A stretch of 64,000 nucleotides of DNA, from positions 80,333 to 144,332 of the forward strand of contig JABCYQ010000003.1 of assembly GCA_013290125.1 (NCBI GenBank). Reading direction: 5' to 3'. Both the position numbers and the translations under genes were made by a program. The notes below the pieces were generated by a model that ran no database searches, was not told the origin of the DNA, and saw only the letters and a list, made by a program, of their open reading frames with translations. This document shows positions 9,100 through 17,683 of this stretch, in pieces (the first letter of the stretch is position 1; each line of letters starts with the position of its first letter). This DNA comes from Vulcanimicrobiota bacterium. GTDB lineage: Bacteria > Vulcanimicrobiota > Vulcanimicrobiia > Eremiobacterales > Eremiobacteraceae.

Positions 9100-9684
9100 A
9101 TGAATAGGGAAATAGCGAAGCGCCTAAGGTTGGGTTTCAATGACGTAGTCGCGCAATATTTGACGCCTTTACTTGCTAACCACGGCTTAAAATGCATGGA
9201 TTCCGGTCCTTATTTCGTCGCGTATGAATCACCGAGCGTGGCAATTGTTGTGCGGCACGAGATTGATTCGTATGAAATCGATATCCGGTTCTCGTTGGTT
9301 GGCAGTCCAAACTCGGAGATATCGCTGTTTGATTTACTGAGAGCTAAAGTCGGAGATGCTGTGGCGCGACGAGCAATGCTTCAGGCGAGCACGCGTCTTG
9401 CAGTTGAACACAGCATACAGAAAATGGCCAGTCTGGTTTCAAAGTACGGCCAAGAGATCATTAGCGGTAACCGACGCGAATTTGTGGACGTAGGGAATAT
9501 CGCGCACGGAATGGATCGGAAGTACACAAGAAAGGTTGTTCAGCGGCCGATCCGAGCGGCGGCCCTCCGAGCATGGAACATCAAAGACTTCGAGATCGTC
9601 GTTAAGCTGTATGAGTCAATCGAACAAGACCTTAGTCTCGTCGAATTGCAAAAGCTTAGATTCGCTCGCAAGCGATATAGATAG
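9100..9684 (+). CDS. hypothetical protein, possibly immunity-like
   Basis: 194 residues from an ATG that touches the divergent JAB-type gene. No family is recognised with confidence. The first 90 residues (LTPLLANHGLKCMDSG..., VAYESPSVAIVV, DSYEIDIRFSLVG) look like the small alpha/beta proteins that serve as immunity partners in polymorphic toxin loci. The rest is helical and basic (KLRFARKRYR at the end). There is no signal peptide or membrane segment, so it is cytosolic. The sequence is A/T-richer than most of the window. The immunity role is inferred only from fold impression and neighbourhood. Confidence 0.5.
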   Translation: MNREIAKRLRLGFNDVVAQYLTPLLANHGLKCMDSGPYFVAYESPSVAIVVRHEIDSYEIDIRFSLVGSPNSEISLFDLLRAKVGDAVARRAMLQASTRLAVEHSIQKMASLVSKYGQEIISGNRREFVDVGNIAHGMDRKYTRKVVQRPIRAAALRAWNIKDFEIVVKLYESIEQDLSLVELQKLRFARKRYR

Positions 9685-10091
9685 GTCGACCGCCCGCCGA
9701 AACGATCTTTTGAATCATTGAAGCGCATGGCGCGTCCAGGCACGAGACTAAAATCGCTCTGGGCCCGAGAACGCAGTCCTCACATCGAATAGCAGATCGT
9801 ATGCAAAACTTCCCAAGGTTTGACAGTTCGTGCAGCGTCTGGAATCCAGGAGCCGATCCATTTGAACGACGCGCATCGCGTAAGGGTCTTTCGTGTGCGC
9901 GTGCATGAGCGCTTTACCTGCCGGACGTTGCCCTCGCCCGACCGTATCGCGAGATGTAGCCCACCGGCCTCCGTGTTGTCGCCCGAATGCTGACCACAAT
10001 GCTGACCAACCATGGCAAGCTGCACGCTCTGGACGCTGCCATATCAGACTCGGTGACACTTGAATGAACCAGAACCTACGATTTTCTTTCC
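9685..10091. other. gene-free end of unit 2
   Basis: About 400 bases between the last gene and repeat copy 3. It contains the second GCTGACCA pair. Open frames here are short or made from the antisense of the tRNA repeat and show no integrase motif. Confidence 0.4.
9989..10008 (+). repeat. paired GCTGACCA motif, copy B
   Basis: GCTGACCA at 9989 and 10001, 12 bases apart, about 85 bases before repeat copy 3. It matches the pair at 6101-6119. Confidence 0.3.
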
Positions 10092-10141
10092 TTGACACTG
10101 TAGGGGTCAGAGGTTCGAGACCTCTCGTGCCCACCATTTGA
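10092..10141 (+). repeat. attachment-like repeat, copy 3
   Basis: 50 bases identical to 4864-4913 (tRNA-Val anticodon loop to five bases past CCA). The sequence diverges right after it into the terminator hairpin. Confidence 0.85.
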
Positions 10142-10148
10142 GAGCCAA

Positions 10149-10181
10149 GCGGCGCAAGGGTTTGCGCCGCTTTCTCTTTTT
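10149..10181 (+). terminator. intrinsic terminator, probably the original tRNA-Val terminator
   Basis: A 9-bp perfect stem, GCGGCGCAA with TTGCGCCGC around a 4-base loop, is followed by TTTCTCTTTTT. It sits directly behind repeat copy 3, where a tRNA terminator would lie before any insertion. Confidence 0.8.
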
Positions 10182-10277
10182 CTGGCTTGGTCGATTTGGA
10201 CGAAAATGGGTACGGATTGGTAGTCGATGCGATCGCGACCGCCGGCGCTGGCTTCATGACGGGCCGACCCCAATCTG

Positions 10278-11549
10278 TCAAACTTTTGGCAACCGCCTGT
10301 GCGATCCTCTGGCTTTTGAAATTCCAACAGTAACGCCAATGATTGTACCGATAAGGGCGCCCAACCAGGATAAGAAACCGGCGATCTGATCCCAACTCAC
10401 AATCGACCCGCGCATGTCCACTCCAAAATCAGACCACATCAATTCAACCGGATCCTCTAGAAAGGAGTTGGTCGCAGAAAGACGTTGTACTTGATACACA
10501 CTTATTCGAACGTTGTGGCTGCCCTTGTCATTCGACCGAAGCCTCCAGGCCCATTCTACGCCAAAGGTTGCGACTTGGCTCAGACTGCTCGGCGAATCGT
10601 TCAGTGAAGTCACCTCAAACGTTGGCGCAGCAATTCTCGGAACAAGGTAGCCCCCTGGCCGAAGCTTAGCGGCGCCAAAATGAAAAGTGGATTCATGTGA
10701 ACGCGATTGACGACACGCGATTGGTGAAAATGCCCACACGACGACGTCGACGGCGCCATCCCCCTGGCCTTCGCCCGGAACCTGAGTTGCGATTGCAACC
10801 GCATTCTTATCGTAAGTTTTTCCGAAATGCAGAATGGGGTCAAACACGATTCGATTTCCGTAATCTTGAAACAAGTCTATTCGTGGGGACAGTGCGGTTG
10901 CGATTAAGTAGCAAACAGCTGGACCGACAAAAAGGAGAGCGAGGCGAGCGGAGCCCGTCGTACCATTTTCAACTGGCCGATCAACTATGTGGGTTGCAGC
11001 GAGGAGACTCGCCGATACCGCGAATAAAATGAAACTTGATCGTGCAGCATGATTTATTCCTACCTCCCATCCGCTGGCGGCGGCCGCGGTAAAGGCGTCA
11101 TGCAACGACAACTCTCCTATGATTGAGGCCAATAGGACGGCGCCAGCACCGACAGTGGTCTGTTTCGAGATCTCCGGCACGTTCGGAAGCAATCGCGTGA
11201 ACAGAATCCGAAGAGTTCGATAAAAAGCGTAGCCGAACAAACCGAGACAGCTGAACAGTATCGCCACGAGCCAACTATGATCGAGTAGTACATCATTCGC
11301 GGGTTTGGAAAGTAACCCGCCATATGACATGATTTGTTGAGAGAGCACCGTGTCAATGTTCGGGCACAAGGCTTCGATATTGTCCGGGAGAATAGGAAAA
11401 GAGCTATGGGCGACGGTGACAAAGACGTTAGCGGCTTCAGATGCGACGTGCAGCCCGCCGCCGACGCACGTTACAAGTAGTGTCGCGAACAAGAACGCAG
11501 AAAGCGTTAATTGAAAGGCTCGGCTACTTGGCCCGCTTGAAGCCGTCAT
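10278..11549 (-). CDS. multi-pass membrane protein of unknown function
   Basis: 423 residues; GAGAGGTGA lies just before the ATG. I see about six hydrophobic segments: near 11-33, 93-111, 132-150, 168-188, 203-222 and a C-terminal one near 390-412. A soluble portion of about 160 residues (about 225-385) lies before the last helix and would be on one face of the membrane. No family is recognised. It is last in a minus-strand run with the membrane hydrolase and the phospholipase-C-like gene, though 275 bp separate it from them. Base use is somewhat A/T-rich. Confidence 0.6.
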   Translation of the reverse strand: MTASSGPSSRAFQLTLSAFLFATLLVTCVGGGLHVASEAANVFVTVAHSSFPILPDNIEALCPNIDTVLSQQIMSYGGLLSKPANDVLLDHSWLVAILFSCLGLFGYAFYRTLRILFTRLLPNVPEISKQTTVGAGAVLLASIIGELSLHDAFTAAAASGWEVGINHAARSSFILFAVSASLLAATHIVDRPVENGTTGSARLALLFVGPAVCYLIATALSPRIDLFQDYGNRIVFDPILHFGKTYDKNAVAIATQVPGEGQGDGAVDVVVWAFSPIACRQSRSHESTFHFGAAKLRPGGYLVPRIAAPTFEVTSLNDSPSSLSQVATFGVEWAWRLRSNDKGSHNVRISVYQVQRLSATNSFLEDPVELMWSDFGVDMRGSIVSWDQIAGFLSWLGALIGTIIGVTVGISKARGSHRRLPKV

Positions 11550-11824
11550 TGACTCACCTCTCTATACGACCAACGAATTTCTTCCCAGCAGGCGTATGTG
11601 CATCAGCCCACCGAGGAATCCGCCCCTGGTTGCTCACATACGCCTTTGAGCCATGGCGATATACCCCGGGAAACGGACAACTGAGACTCGCTTTGGCATA
11701 CGGCTCGAGGGCGGCAATCCGACCACGGCGATATCGACTTTCGCGTTCTTATATCGTTTGGAGGCCAGCACGAAAGCAACGGCTTTGCCATCGCGTGTCT
11801 GTACGAACATCAATTGCCGGCAAC

Positions 11825-12871
11825 TCATTGTTCGTGTTCAAACAATATCTTCAGGACGGATAAATTCTGGAAATAGAGCGTATGCGCTCGACCGGAGATT
11901 CGTAAAGGCAACGGAACACCGTTGTTTACGGGAACACTTTGAATCTTTGGGCTCCCCGCCTTGTTAGGGACGGGACCAGCGAACCAATCATCGGTAGAGT
12001 AGATGTCAATCCATTTGCCAACGCTTGGGGAATTTGTTGCGGCGGCGATCTCGTTGCATAAACTTGGCTCGTCCGCGACGAGAAACGCAAGAAAGCCGCC
12101 GACGGTCACAAAGTCAACTTTTGTCGGCAGCCCATTGGCGATGGCGTCAAGCGAAGCAAGCACCCCGAAGCTCTGACCGACGAGCCTAACGGAGTCGTAG
12201 TTCGCCGGATCGTAGAGCGACGACACGCCGTCGCGTATCAGCTTTCGGAACCTCGCGCGAACCGGGATGCCGGCACTGTCCGGGGAGTTCTTCAGAAAAG
12301 TTCGAAAAAGGTCGCCGACATCGGCTATCGTGTCAGGGCGAAAACCGAGAGCGGCCAACACGATGGACAGCCAGGCCCAGACCCAGAACTCCTGCATGCT
12401 TACGCCGAGCAGACTTGCTTTCGCCATCCACGGGGCTAGCGCGGCCCCGACGGGCGCTGGCAACGCGACGTTTCCAGCGGCCACGAGCAAGACCGCGACA
12501 GTTCCGTAAAACCAGATAGCGAGGAGCGTAGAGCCCAACAAGAACGCCAAAAGCCACGCGAAACTTCGGCTGATCGCCAAAATTGTTCTTGGATTGATCC
12601 ACGACAACGCTATCAGCAGGCCGCTGAAAAGCCGAACGTACCACTTCTTGCCACAGAGCGGCTCGGTTACGTCTTGCCAGAACAGCTCAAAGATATCGAC
12701 GCGTGAGGCGCCTGACTGAAAGCGATAGCCAGCGTACCCGTTGTAAAGTATTGAGGCTGACGAGATCCCGAGCTGAATCTCCGCCTGGTCCTTTAGGTCG
12801 CCGAGGATCCGATTTCGCTTTGGCGTCTCGGCGTATCCAGGCACCAAAAGCAAAAGGACACGTTCCGGCAT
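11825..12871 (-). CDS. membrane-anchored alpha/beta hydrolase-like protein
   Basis: 348 residues from the ATG at 12871; AGGAG lies 7-8 nt upstream. The first strand LLLLVPGYAE and a nucleophile elbow GQSFG (VRLVGQSFGVLAS) are alpha/beta-hydrolase signs, giving a candidate nucleophilic Ser. A late His (SGRAHTLYF) could complete the triad. Between strand and elbow lies an inserted hydrophobic block of about 90 residues (roughly three transmembrane segments, about 80-175), which is unusual and would tether the enzyme to the membrane. The substrate is unknown; a lipid or ester is likely. The gap to the upstream phospholipase-like gene is 10 bp, so they share an operon. Confidence 0.65.
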   Translation of the reverse strand: MPERVLLLLVPGYAETPKRNRILGDLKDQAEIQLGISSASILYNGYAGYRFQSGASRVDIFELFWQDVTEPLCGKKWYVRLFSGLLIALSWINPRTILAISRSFAWLLAFLLGSTLLAIWFYGTVAVLLVAAGNVALPAPVGAALAPWMAKASLLGVSMQEFWVWAWLSIVLAALGFRPDTIADVGDLFRTFLKNSPDSAGIPVRARFRKLIRDGVSSLYDPANYDSVRLVGQSFGVLASLDAIANGLPTKVDFVTVGGFLAFLVADEPSLCNEIAAATNSPSVGKWIDIYSTDDWFAGPVPNKAGSPKIQSVPVNNGVPLPLRISGRAHTLYFQNLSVLKILFEHEQ

Positions 12872-12881
12872 CGCGATGCTC

Positions 12882-14297
12882 CTAGCTTGGTCGCTCGACC
12901 TGCACTGTCGACCCCGGTACGTGCGGAGTCGCATCAATGGTCGCGCGCTTCAGCGTTATCACGTTCTGCTCGAGCTGCGAGAGATTGTCAAAGACGACTG
13001 ATCGACGATCGAGCGCCTTCAGTTCCGGTAGGATGAAGATCCGCTCCATGTATCGCTCGAAGTCAGTCGCAGGTGCCGTTAACCTTCCCTGGATGTCCTT
13101 GGCCCAATTCATCGCAAAAATCTCGCGGGGATCGCCCGTATAGCAATCCTTTTGTCGGGCGGTCGCCGAGAAGTCGAGGCAACCCCAGATTCCGTTGGAG
13201 TCTTTCCAGCGTTGCCCAAAGCGCCCGTCAAACTGAACGCCCCATCGCTCGCTGATGCTCTTGATGATCGATGTATGCGTGAACGGCGTATGCGAAACAG
13301 CCTTCATCGAGTACGGACTTATGATCAGAGCAGGCACGCGGAAGCCCAGACGGTCGTCCTCCGGATGCTCAGGCGTTGTGATCTGTGGCGGCGGCACGTG
13401 ATCGTAGAATCCACCGCTTTCGTCGTACGTGATGATGAGCGCGCTGTCGCGCCAGCTATCGCTATGGGTAAGGGCATCGACGATAAGACCTACGAACTTC
13501 TGGCCAAGCCGCGGATCCGACGGCGGATGGTCGTCGGCGATCTGGAAGGGCGGATCAATGATGCTGATTGTAGGGAGGTTGTCTTCTCTGCAGTCGGTGA
13601 CGAACTGATGGATGTGAGGAAAGTTGGAGATGTGACTCAGAGCAAAGGGATACCAGAACGCGAGAAACGGAAGGTCCGAGACGTAGCAGCGCCACGTGAG
13701 ACGACGGCCGTGTTCATCGAAGGCATCTTCGATCTCGTCGAAGATGGGCGTCGTTCGAAAACCGGGAAACGGCGGGACCGTCTGCGTTTCTCGGTCATCG
13801 TCTCGGACGCCGGAGTTCATATATTTTCGATTCGGCCACGTGGACCCGAGCACGGCGCCGAACCAACGATCGCAAAGCGTGAATTCCCGCGCTAGCGCAT
13901 CATAGACCGGTATCGTTTGCTTCGTGTAGTATCCCATCGGTACAGAGAAGTTTGGGCTTGTGCCGTAGATTTGTTGATACGCCCGGACGAATCCGTCGTT
14001 GTTCCCGCCATCGAAGGATTCCAGCATCTGCTCCCACTCGTGCGGTGGGCCTTCGAAACCGTAGTCAGCACCATCCATGCAATGTGCCATAATTGGCTCA
14101 GCGTGCAGTCCCGAAAGCGTTGGCAACGGGTCCGGCAGGCCATCAACACGCGGCATTCCGTCCTTTGTCAGGTAACCGAGAAAATGATCAAACGATCGAT
14201 TCTCCATCGTCAATTCGATGAGGTGGTTGATCTTGTTTACGGAGCCGCGGAATGCCGATTCGGGACCGTTGAACATTCTTCGAATCCAGTCGCGCAA
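12882..14297 (-). CDS. phospholipase C / acid phosphatase-like phosphoesterase
   Basis: 471 residues. Family marks in order: LIELTMENRSFDHFLGYL near the N-terminus (metal-binding Glu/Asn of the alkaline-phosphatase fold), then CDRWFG, STWPNRKY, IIDPPF, HPPSDPRLGQKFV, YDESGGFYDHVPPP (metal ligands) and RVPALIISPY. These fit the bacterial non-haemolytic PLC/AcpA family, which cleaves phospholipids or phosphomonoesters. Unlike most members it has no evident signal peptide. The start appears to be TTG (GCAGG about 9 nt before it); an ATG eight codons on is an alternative. It heads a run with the membrane hydrolase. Confidence 0.85.
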   Translation of the reverse strand: MRDWIRRMFNGPESAFRGSVNKINHLIELTMENRSFDHFLGYLTKDGMPRVDGLPDPLPTLSGLHAEPIMAHCMDGADYGFEGPPHEWEQMLESFDGGNNDGFVRAYQQIYGTSPNFSVPMGYYTKQTIPVYDALAREFTLCDRWFGAVLGSTWPNRKYMNSGVRDDDRETQTVPPFPGFRTTPIFDEIEDAFDEHGRRLTWRCYVSDLPFLAFWYPFALSHISNFPHIHQFVTDCREDNLPTISIIDPPFQIADDHPPSDPRLGQKFVGLIVDALTHSDSWRDSALIITYDESGGFYDHVPPPQITTPEHPEDDRLGFRVPALIISPYSMKAVSHTPFTHTSIIKSISERWGVQFDGRFGQRWKDSNGIWGCLDFSATARQKDCYTGDPREIFAMNWAKDIQGRLTAPATDFERYMERIFILPELKALDRRSVVFDNLSQLEQNVITLKRATIDATPHVPGSTVQVERPS

Positions 14298-14320
14298 GAA
14301 ATGAACCTGCTTTTAGGCTG

Positions 14321-14363
14321 AGCTCTGGGCAAACGCAATTAAACCTAAGCGATTCCCAGAGCT
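14321..14363. other. inverted repeat in the leader of the phospholipase-like gene
   Basis: AGCTCTGGG (14321-14329) and CCCAGAGCT (14355-14363) are perfect 9-base arms around 25 bases, within the gene-free stretch 14298-14611. It lies about 25 bases upstream of the minus-strand start and could form a leader hairpin. The rest of this stretch shows no gene and no convincing promoter. Confidence 0.4.
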
Positions 14364-14611
14364 AAGGCTTGAAGTCGAAGCGGTCTTCGATAACAAGACA
14401 GGTCCGAACTGTAGCGCGTTCCGGCTCGTACCGTACCTGTTGAAGTCCTCAGTCGTTACGCGGACGCGGGAGAAGGCCGCGGCTACCCGGCCGTCCCTGT
14501 CTTTGTCAATTTAAGCGGTCGTAAATACTAGTAAAGTCCACAGTATCGCTCGGAGCCTGTTTTAGGCATAGTTGTGAAACCAAGCGCTGTGTTGAACGCG
14601 GGGGTTCCAAC

Positions 14612-15349
14612 ATGCGAAGAACTGCCGTTCCTATAACGACTGTTGCGATCTGGTTTGCCGTGATATGCGTAGCTGCTGGGCCGGCAAGCCAATACCCGGC
14701 GATAGCGGATGCGTCGGCGACTCCCACGGCGTCGCCAAATCCGACGCCGTCGTCGACTGCCACCGCAACTCCTGAGCCACCGCGCGTTCTCACTCTATCC
14801 GCCGGCGTCGGACTGTCGCCCGCCGGCGGAACGACATCGTTCGCGCTCGTGCCGATTCCGGGTTCCTCGCCGCCGATGCAAAGGATCGGCTATGGTGACA
14901 GCAACACCAATCCCGCACTTTCTCTCATCTTGCTCGCGAACTATCCGTTCTTTACGGCTCCAAGCCAGGGCTGGTTACGTGCTCTCGGCACACCGAACGG
15001 GACCATCGGCATCGGCACGAACAAGACCGATCTGATCGCCGGCCTGTCGTGGGGCTCCGGACAATCCGACCAGGTCAAGAATTTTCTCACGCTCGGCGTC
15101 CGACAGATATCCGTTCCAGCGTTTCAAAATGGCTTCGGCATAGGCACGGTCGTGCCCAACAGCTTCAATCTCACGAGTGCGACGTACACACGCCACGTCA
15201 CGCGGTTCTTTATCGGCTATACGGTTGATGCATCGGCGCTTGTGTGCCTACTTCCGCACATTGCCATCCCCGTGTCGGGCTGCGCTAACGACAAGGGGTC
15301 CTCTGCAACACCCGCCCCGACAACTTCGCCATCTCCATCGCATACGTAG
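14612..15349 (+). CDS. secreted protein with Pro/Ser/Thr linkers, unknown function
   Basis: 245 residues. The signal peptide (MRRTAVPITTVAIWFAV...) is followed by a low-complexity Ala-Thr-Pro-Ser linker (about 35-57). A domain of about 160 residues comes next, rich in Gly, Ser and aromatic residues and probably beta-structured (TLSAGVGLSPAGGTTSF, LIAGLSWGSG, FFIGYTVDAS). A second short Pro/Ser/Thr tail ends it. There are two Cys near the end. The family is not recognised; the alternating strands could be a small outer-membrane or surface protein. It is 59 bp upstream of the GH25 gene and may belong to that transcript. Confidence 0.6.
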   Translation: MRRTAVPITTVAIWFAVICVAAGPASQYPAIADASATPTASPNPTPSSTATATPEPPRVLTLSAGVGLSPAGGTTSFALVPIPGSSPPMQRIGYGDSNTNPALSLILLANYPFFTAPSQGWLRALGTPNGTIGIGTNKTDLIAGLSWGSGQSDQVKNFLTLGVRQISVPAFQNGFGIGTVVPNSFNLTSATYTRHVTRFFIGYTVDASALVCLLPHIAIPVSGCANDKGSSATPAPTTSPSPSHT

Positions 15350-15408
15350 AGGAATCCATACAACTAGAGCAAGGCGGCTCACCACCGTTTAGAAATCGAG
15401 GATAAGCC

Positions 15409-16020
15409 ATGTTGAGCGGCATCGATGTCAGTGGAAACCAAGGCGGCGTCGACTTTGCGGCCCTAGCCGCGAGCGGTGGAGCGAACTACGTCTACGCGAA
15501 GGCGACCGAAGGCGTCACGTTCGTCGACGATCACTTCGCGCTCTACCATGACGCCTGCAAGAAAAACAATATCCCCGTCGGAGCCTATCACTTCTTGCGA
15601 TTCAACACCATTGACAATCCGATCGCCCAAGCGAAGCACTTCTTGCAGACGATCGCCGGCCGCGAGGGCGAGCTGCTACCCATGGTCGACGTGGAGGTGA
15701 CAGATGGGCAACCGATCGCGACGCTCACGCAAACTTTGGACGCGTTCATGTCCGAAGTGGAGCAAACGCTCGGCGGCAAGCGGATGCTGCTCTATACTTT
15801 TTACTCTTACTGGAATAGCGCGATGCAGGGGAGCAACAGTTTCTCCGGGCACCCGCTTTGGATCGCCGAGTACAATTCATCCGCGGCCCCCTCGCTGCCC
15901 GGCGGTTTCAACGACTGGGTTGTCTGGCAATGGAGCAGCAGCGGAACTGTTCCTGGCATCGGCACCTCAGTTGATATGGATCGGCTCAAAACAGACCAGC
16001 TTTCTCTTATTTCGCGCTAG
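15409..16020 (+). CDS. GH25 muramidase (lysozyme) without signal peptide
   Basis: 203 residues, the length of a bare GH25 domain. Hallmarks: GIDVSGNQGGVDF at the start (Asp6), YAKATEG, PVGAYHFLRF, the catalytic DVEV pair (Asp94 and Glu96), LYTFYSYW and a C-terminal VWQWSSSGTVPG..VDMDR. GH25 enzymes hydrolyse the beta-1,4 bond between MurNAc and GlcNAc in peptidoglycan. GAGG precedes the ATG by 7 nt. There is no export signal, so it resembles phage endolysins or effectors that rely on another delivery route. It opens a five-gene plus-strand operon. Confidence 0.9.
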   Translation: MLSGIDVSGNQGGVDFAALAASGGANYVYAKATEGVTFVDDHFALYHDACKKNNIPVGAYHFLRFNTIDNPIAQAKHFLQTIAGREGELLPMVDVEVTDGQPIATLTQTLDAFMSEVEQTLGGKRMLLYTFYSYWNSAMQGSNSFSGHPLWIAEYNSSAAPSLPGGFNDWVVWQWSSSGTVPGIGTSVDMDRLKTDQLSLISR

Positions 16021-16032
16021 AGAACATTCGAA

Positions 16033-16710
16033 ATGGACTGGACGCGCGCGTTCGACAAAGCAGATATTCTCAGCGCGACGGTGCCGGGAGCCGCGCTTAT
16101 GCTTGGTATGCTTTGGATCTTCGACGGTTCATCCTTCGTAGCTAAGCTCATTGGTTTGCATCTCGGTGGGCTAGGGGCGCTTATCTTAGCGTCTCTTGCG
16201 GCCGGAATCTGCATTCGAATGGTAGCGATGACGATATTTGCCGCGATCGGCTATACTCCACGCATCCGATTTGACTATCTACTTCGTCTACTTCCCGGCG
16301 AGGGATGCGAGCGGGTCGCTCAAGAGCTTGATTCGGCATTTGGTGTCAGATTTCGCCTGCCTGGAAAGACCACGCTTTTTCAATCTAGATACTGGCAAGC
16401 CAGCTTGCTGCTGAGCGCGGCGGGCCAAGCAGACATGATCGCTCGCGCAGATGAACAATTTGGAATGGCTGCGGGCCTCGCGGTATCGGTCCTGACGGTA
16501 TCGGTGGTTTCAGCATTTTTCTCCGTGCAGAATCTGCATGCGGCCACCGGACTGGCTTTACTTTTGGCACTAGTTCTCGGTTGGCAGGCCAGCCGCTGGG
16601 CGAATGCCGTCTCCAGCACGCTCATCGGCTGGTTCTCGTCGGTAATCGCGGATCCTGACTGGAAGATGCGACTCCGCCTCAACGTCGGCAACAGGATCGG
16701 CGCCCCGTAG
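16033..16710 (+). CDS. four-helix membrane protein in the GH25 operon
   Basis: 225 residues with about four transmembrane segments (about 15-32, 45-75, 155-170, 178-195). A central soluble stretch contains FDYLLRLLPGEGCERVAQ. No family is recognised. It starts 12 bp after the muramidase stop and ends 4 bp before the next gene, so co-expression is nearly certain. Possible roles are a holin-like partner that lets the leaderless muramidase reach the wall, or an immunity membrane protein; both are inference. It is longer than typical holins. Confidence 0.65.
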   Translation: MDWTRAFDKADILSATVPGAALMLGMLWIFDGSSFVAKLIGLHLGGLGALILASLAAGICIRMVAMTIFAAIGYTPRIRFDYLLRLLPGEGCERVAQELDSAFGVRFRLPGKTTLFQSRYWQASLLLSAAGQADMIARADEQFGMAAGLAVSVLTVSVVSAFFSVQNLHAATGLALLLALVLGWQASRWANAVSSTLIGWFSSVIADPDWKMRLRLNVGNRIGAP

Positions 16711-16714
16711 TACT

Positions 16715-17665
16715 ATGATCAATCCTGTATATCTTTATGCAAGCGACGACCCGGAGACAGTCCGATCTCCCGGCAGGTTGCTTACGGCGAGCATAAGTTC
16801 CACCGAACCGTGTCGGCTCTACTTCGATCACGTGAACGGATCGCCGACTCGCCTGCGGATCGTGCTTGTCCTGCGAAATGCAACCGCAGGAGATGCGAGC
16901 GTCACCTTCGTCGATGGCCTCGGCGGGCCGGCGTACGACTTCATGGCGGTCGGCCACGCCGCTACCAAAAGATTCCTCATCAACCGCGATCAGGATGCCA
17001 CGTCGCAGCGCGCCGTCGCAGGCGGTGGGGCCGTCGTGCTTTCTGACCTCATACTCGCGCCGCTCGAGTGCGTCTGCGGCGTATGGGAGCTGTCAACCGA
17101 CTCCGATGCTCCGCTGGACCTCGTCGTGCTCGCTCTCAACATCGGCGACGACCCGGTCGCCTTGTGCACGACTATCGCGGCGTGCGCGCCCGATCGGTCC
17201 AACCGCAAGGGCAAGTACGACATTTCGCAAGTCGCCGATCTAGCGCTCACCTACACGGTTGGCTCCGCGCAGGCGGATTTTGCGATCGGCGACGCGACCT
17301 ATCCCAATGTCATTGTCGACCCGCTCGTACCCGACCCACAACCGCTCAAGGGCGAATACGCCATCGTTCGGCATGCGAACGTCGCCATCGTCAATCCAAC
17401 CAGCTCGCTGGCACGAGTGGCGCTTGCCGTAAGCCCGCGCGGCGGTTCAGCGACTGGAACATACAAGATCAACGGCCACTGGCTCGAGACGCCGTCTGCT
17501 CCTGCCGGTGCGTATTATCGCCTGATGACGTTTCCTCTCGCGGCCGGCGCAAGGGGAGAAATCGAATTGATCACTGCGGCGGAGTTGAACTCTTCGTACC
17601 CGGTCGTGTTCCGTGTGGCGCTCGATCGATCGAATCTCGCTAGCATTCCCGTCTCCCAATGTTGA
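16715..17665 (+). CDS. hypothetical beta-rich protein in the GH25 operon
   Basis: 316 residues with no signal peptide or membrane segment. It appears to hold two or three beta-sandwich-like modules (YFDHVNGSPTRLRIVLVLRN, VWELSTDSDAPLDLVVLALN, EYAIVRHANVAIVNPTSS, GARGEIELITAAEL). The family is not recognised. Its position between the membrane protein (4 bp upstream) and the lipase-like hydrolase (18 bp downstream) suggests a structural or delivery role with the two lytic enzymes. That role is inferred from operon position only. Confidence 0.6.
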   Translation: MINPVYLYASDDPETVRSPGRLLTASISSTEPCRLYFDHVNGSPTRLRIVLVLRNATAGDASVTFVDGLGGPAYDFMAVGHAATKRFLINRDQDATSQRAVAGGGAVVLSDLILAPLECVCGVWELSTDSDAPLDLVVLALNIGDDPVALCTTIAACAPDRSNRKGKYDISQVADLALTYTVGSAQADFAIGDATYPNVIVDPLVPDPQPLKGEYAIVRHANVAIVNPTSSLARVALAVSPRGGSATGTYKINGHWLETPSAPAGAYYRLMTFPLAAGARGEIELITAAELNSSYPVVFRVALDRSNLASIPVSQC

Positions 17666-17683
17666 TACGGAGGGCGCCCAGTC

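Larger units (their letters stand above)
4863..10141. mobile_element. tandem tRNA-Val-anchored insertion (two units)
   Basis: Unit 1 (about 4918-8257) carries the repeat-rich secreted protein and a peptide-binding protein. Unit 2 (about 8313-10091) carries a small secreted protein, a JAB-type domain and a hypothetical protein, and is visibly more A/T-rich than its surroundings. Each unit is closed by a copy of the tRNA 3' half in direct orientation, as left by tyrosine-recombinase integration. The intrinsic terminator expected right after a tRNA is found only behind copy 3. I find no integrase inside, so the element would be non-autonomous or decayed. Confidence 0.65.

Noticed and set aside
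9748..10395. Minus-strand open frame with a [17 protein letters not shown] stretch
   Set aside because: That peptide is the antisense of the tRNA repeat and is a well-known false gene at att sites. The rest shows no integrase Arg-His-Arg-Tyr signature.
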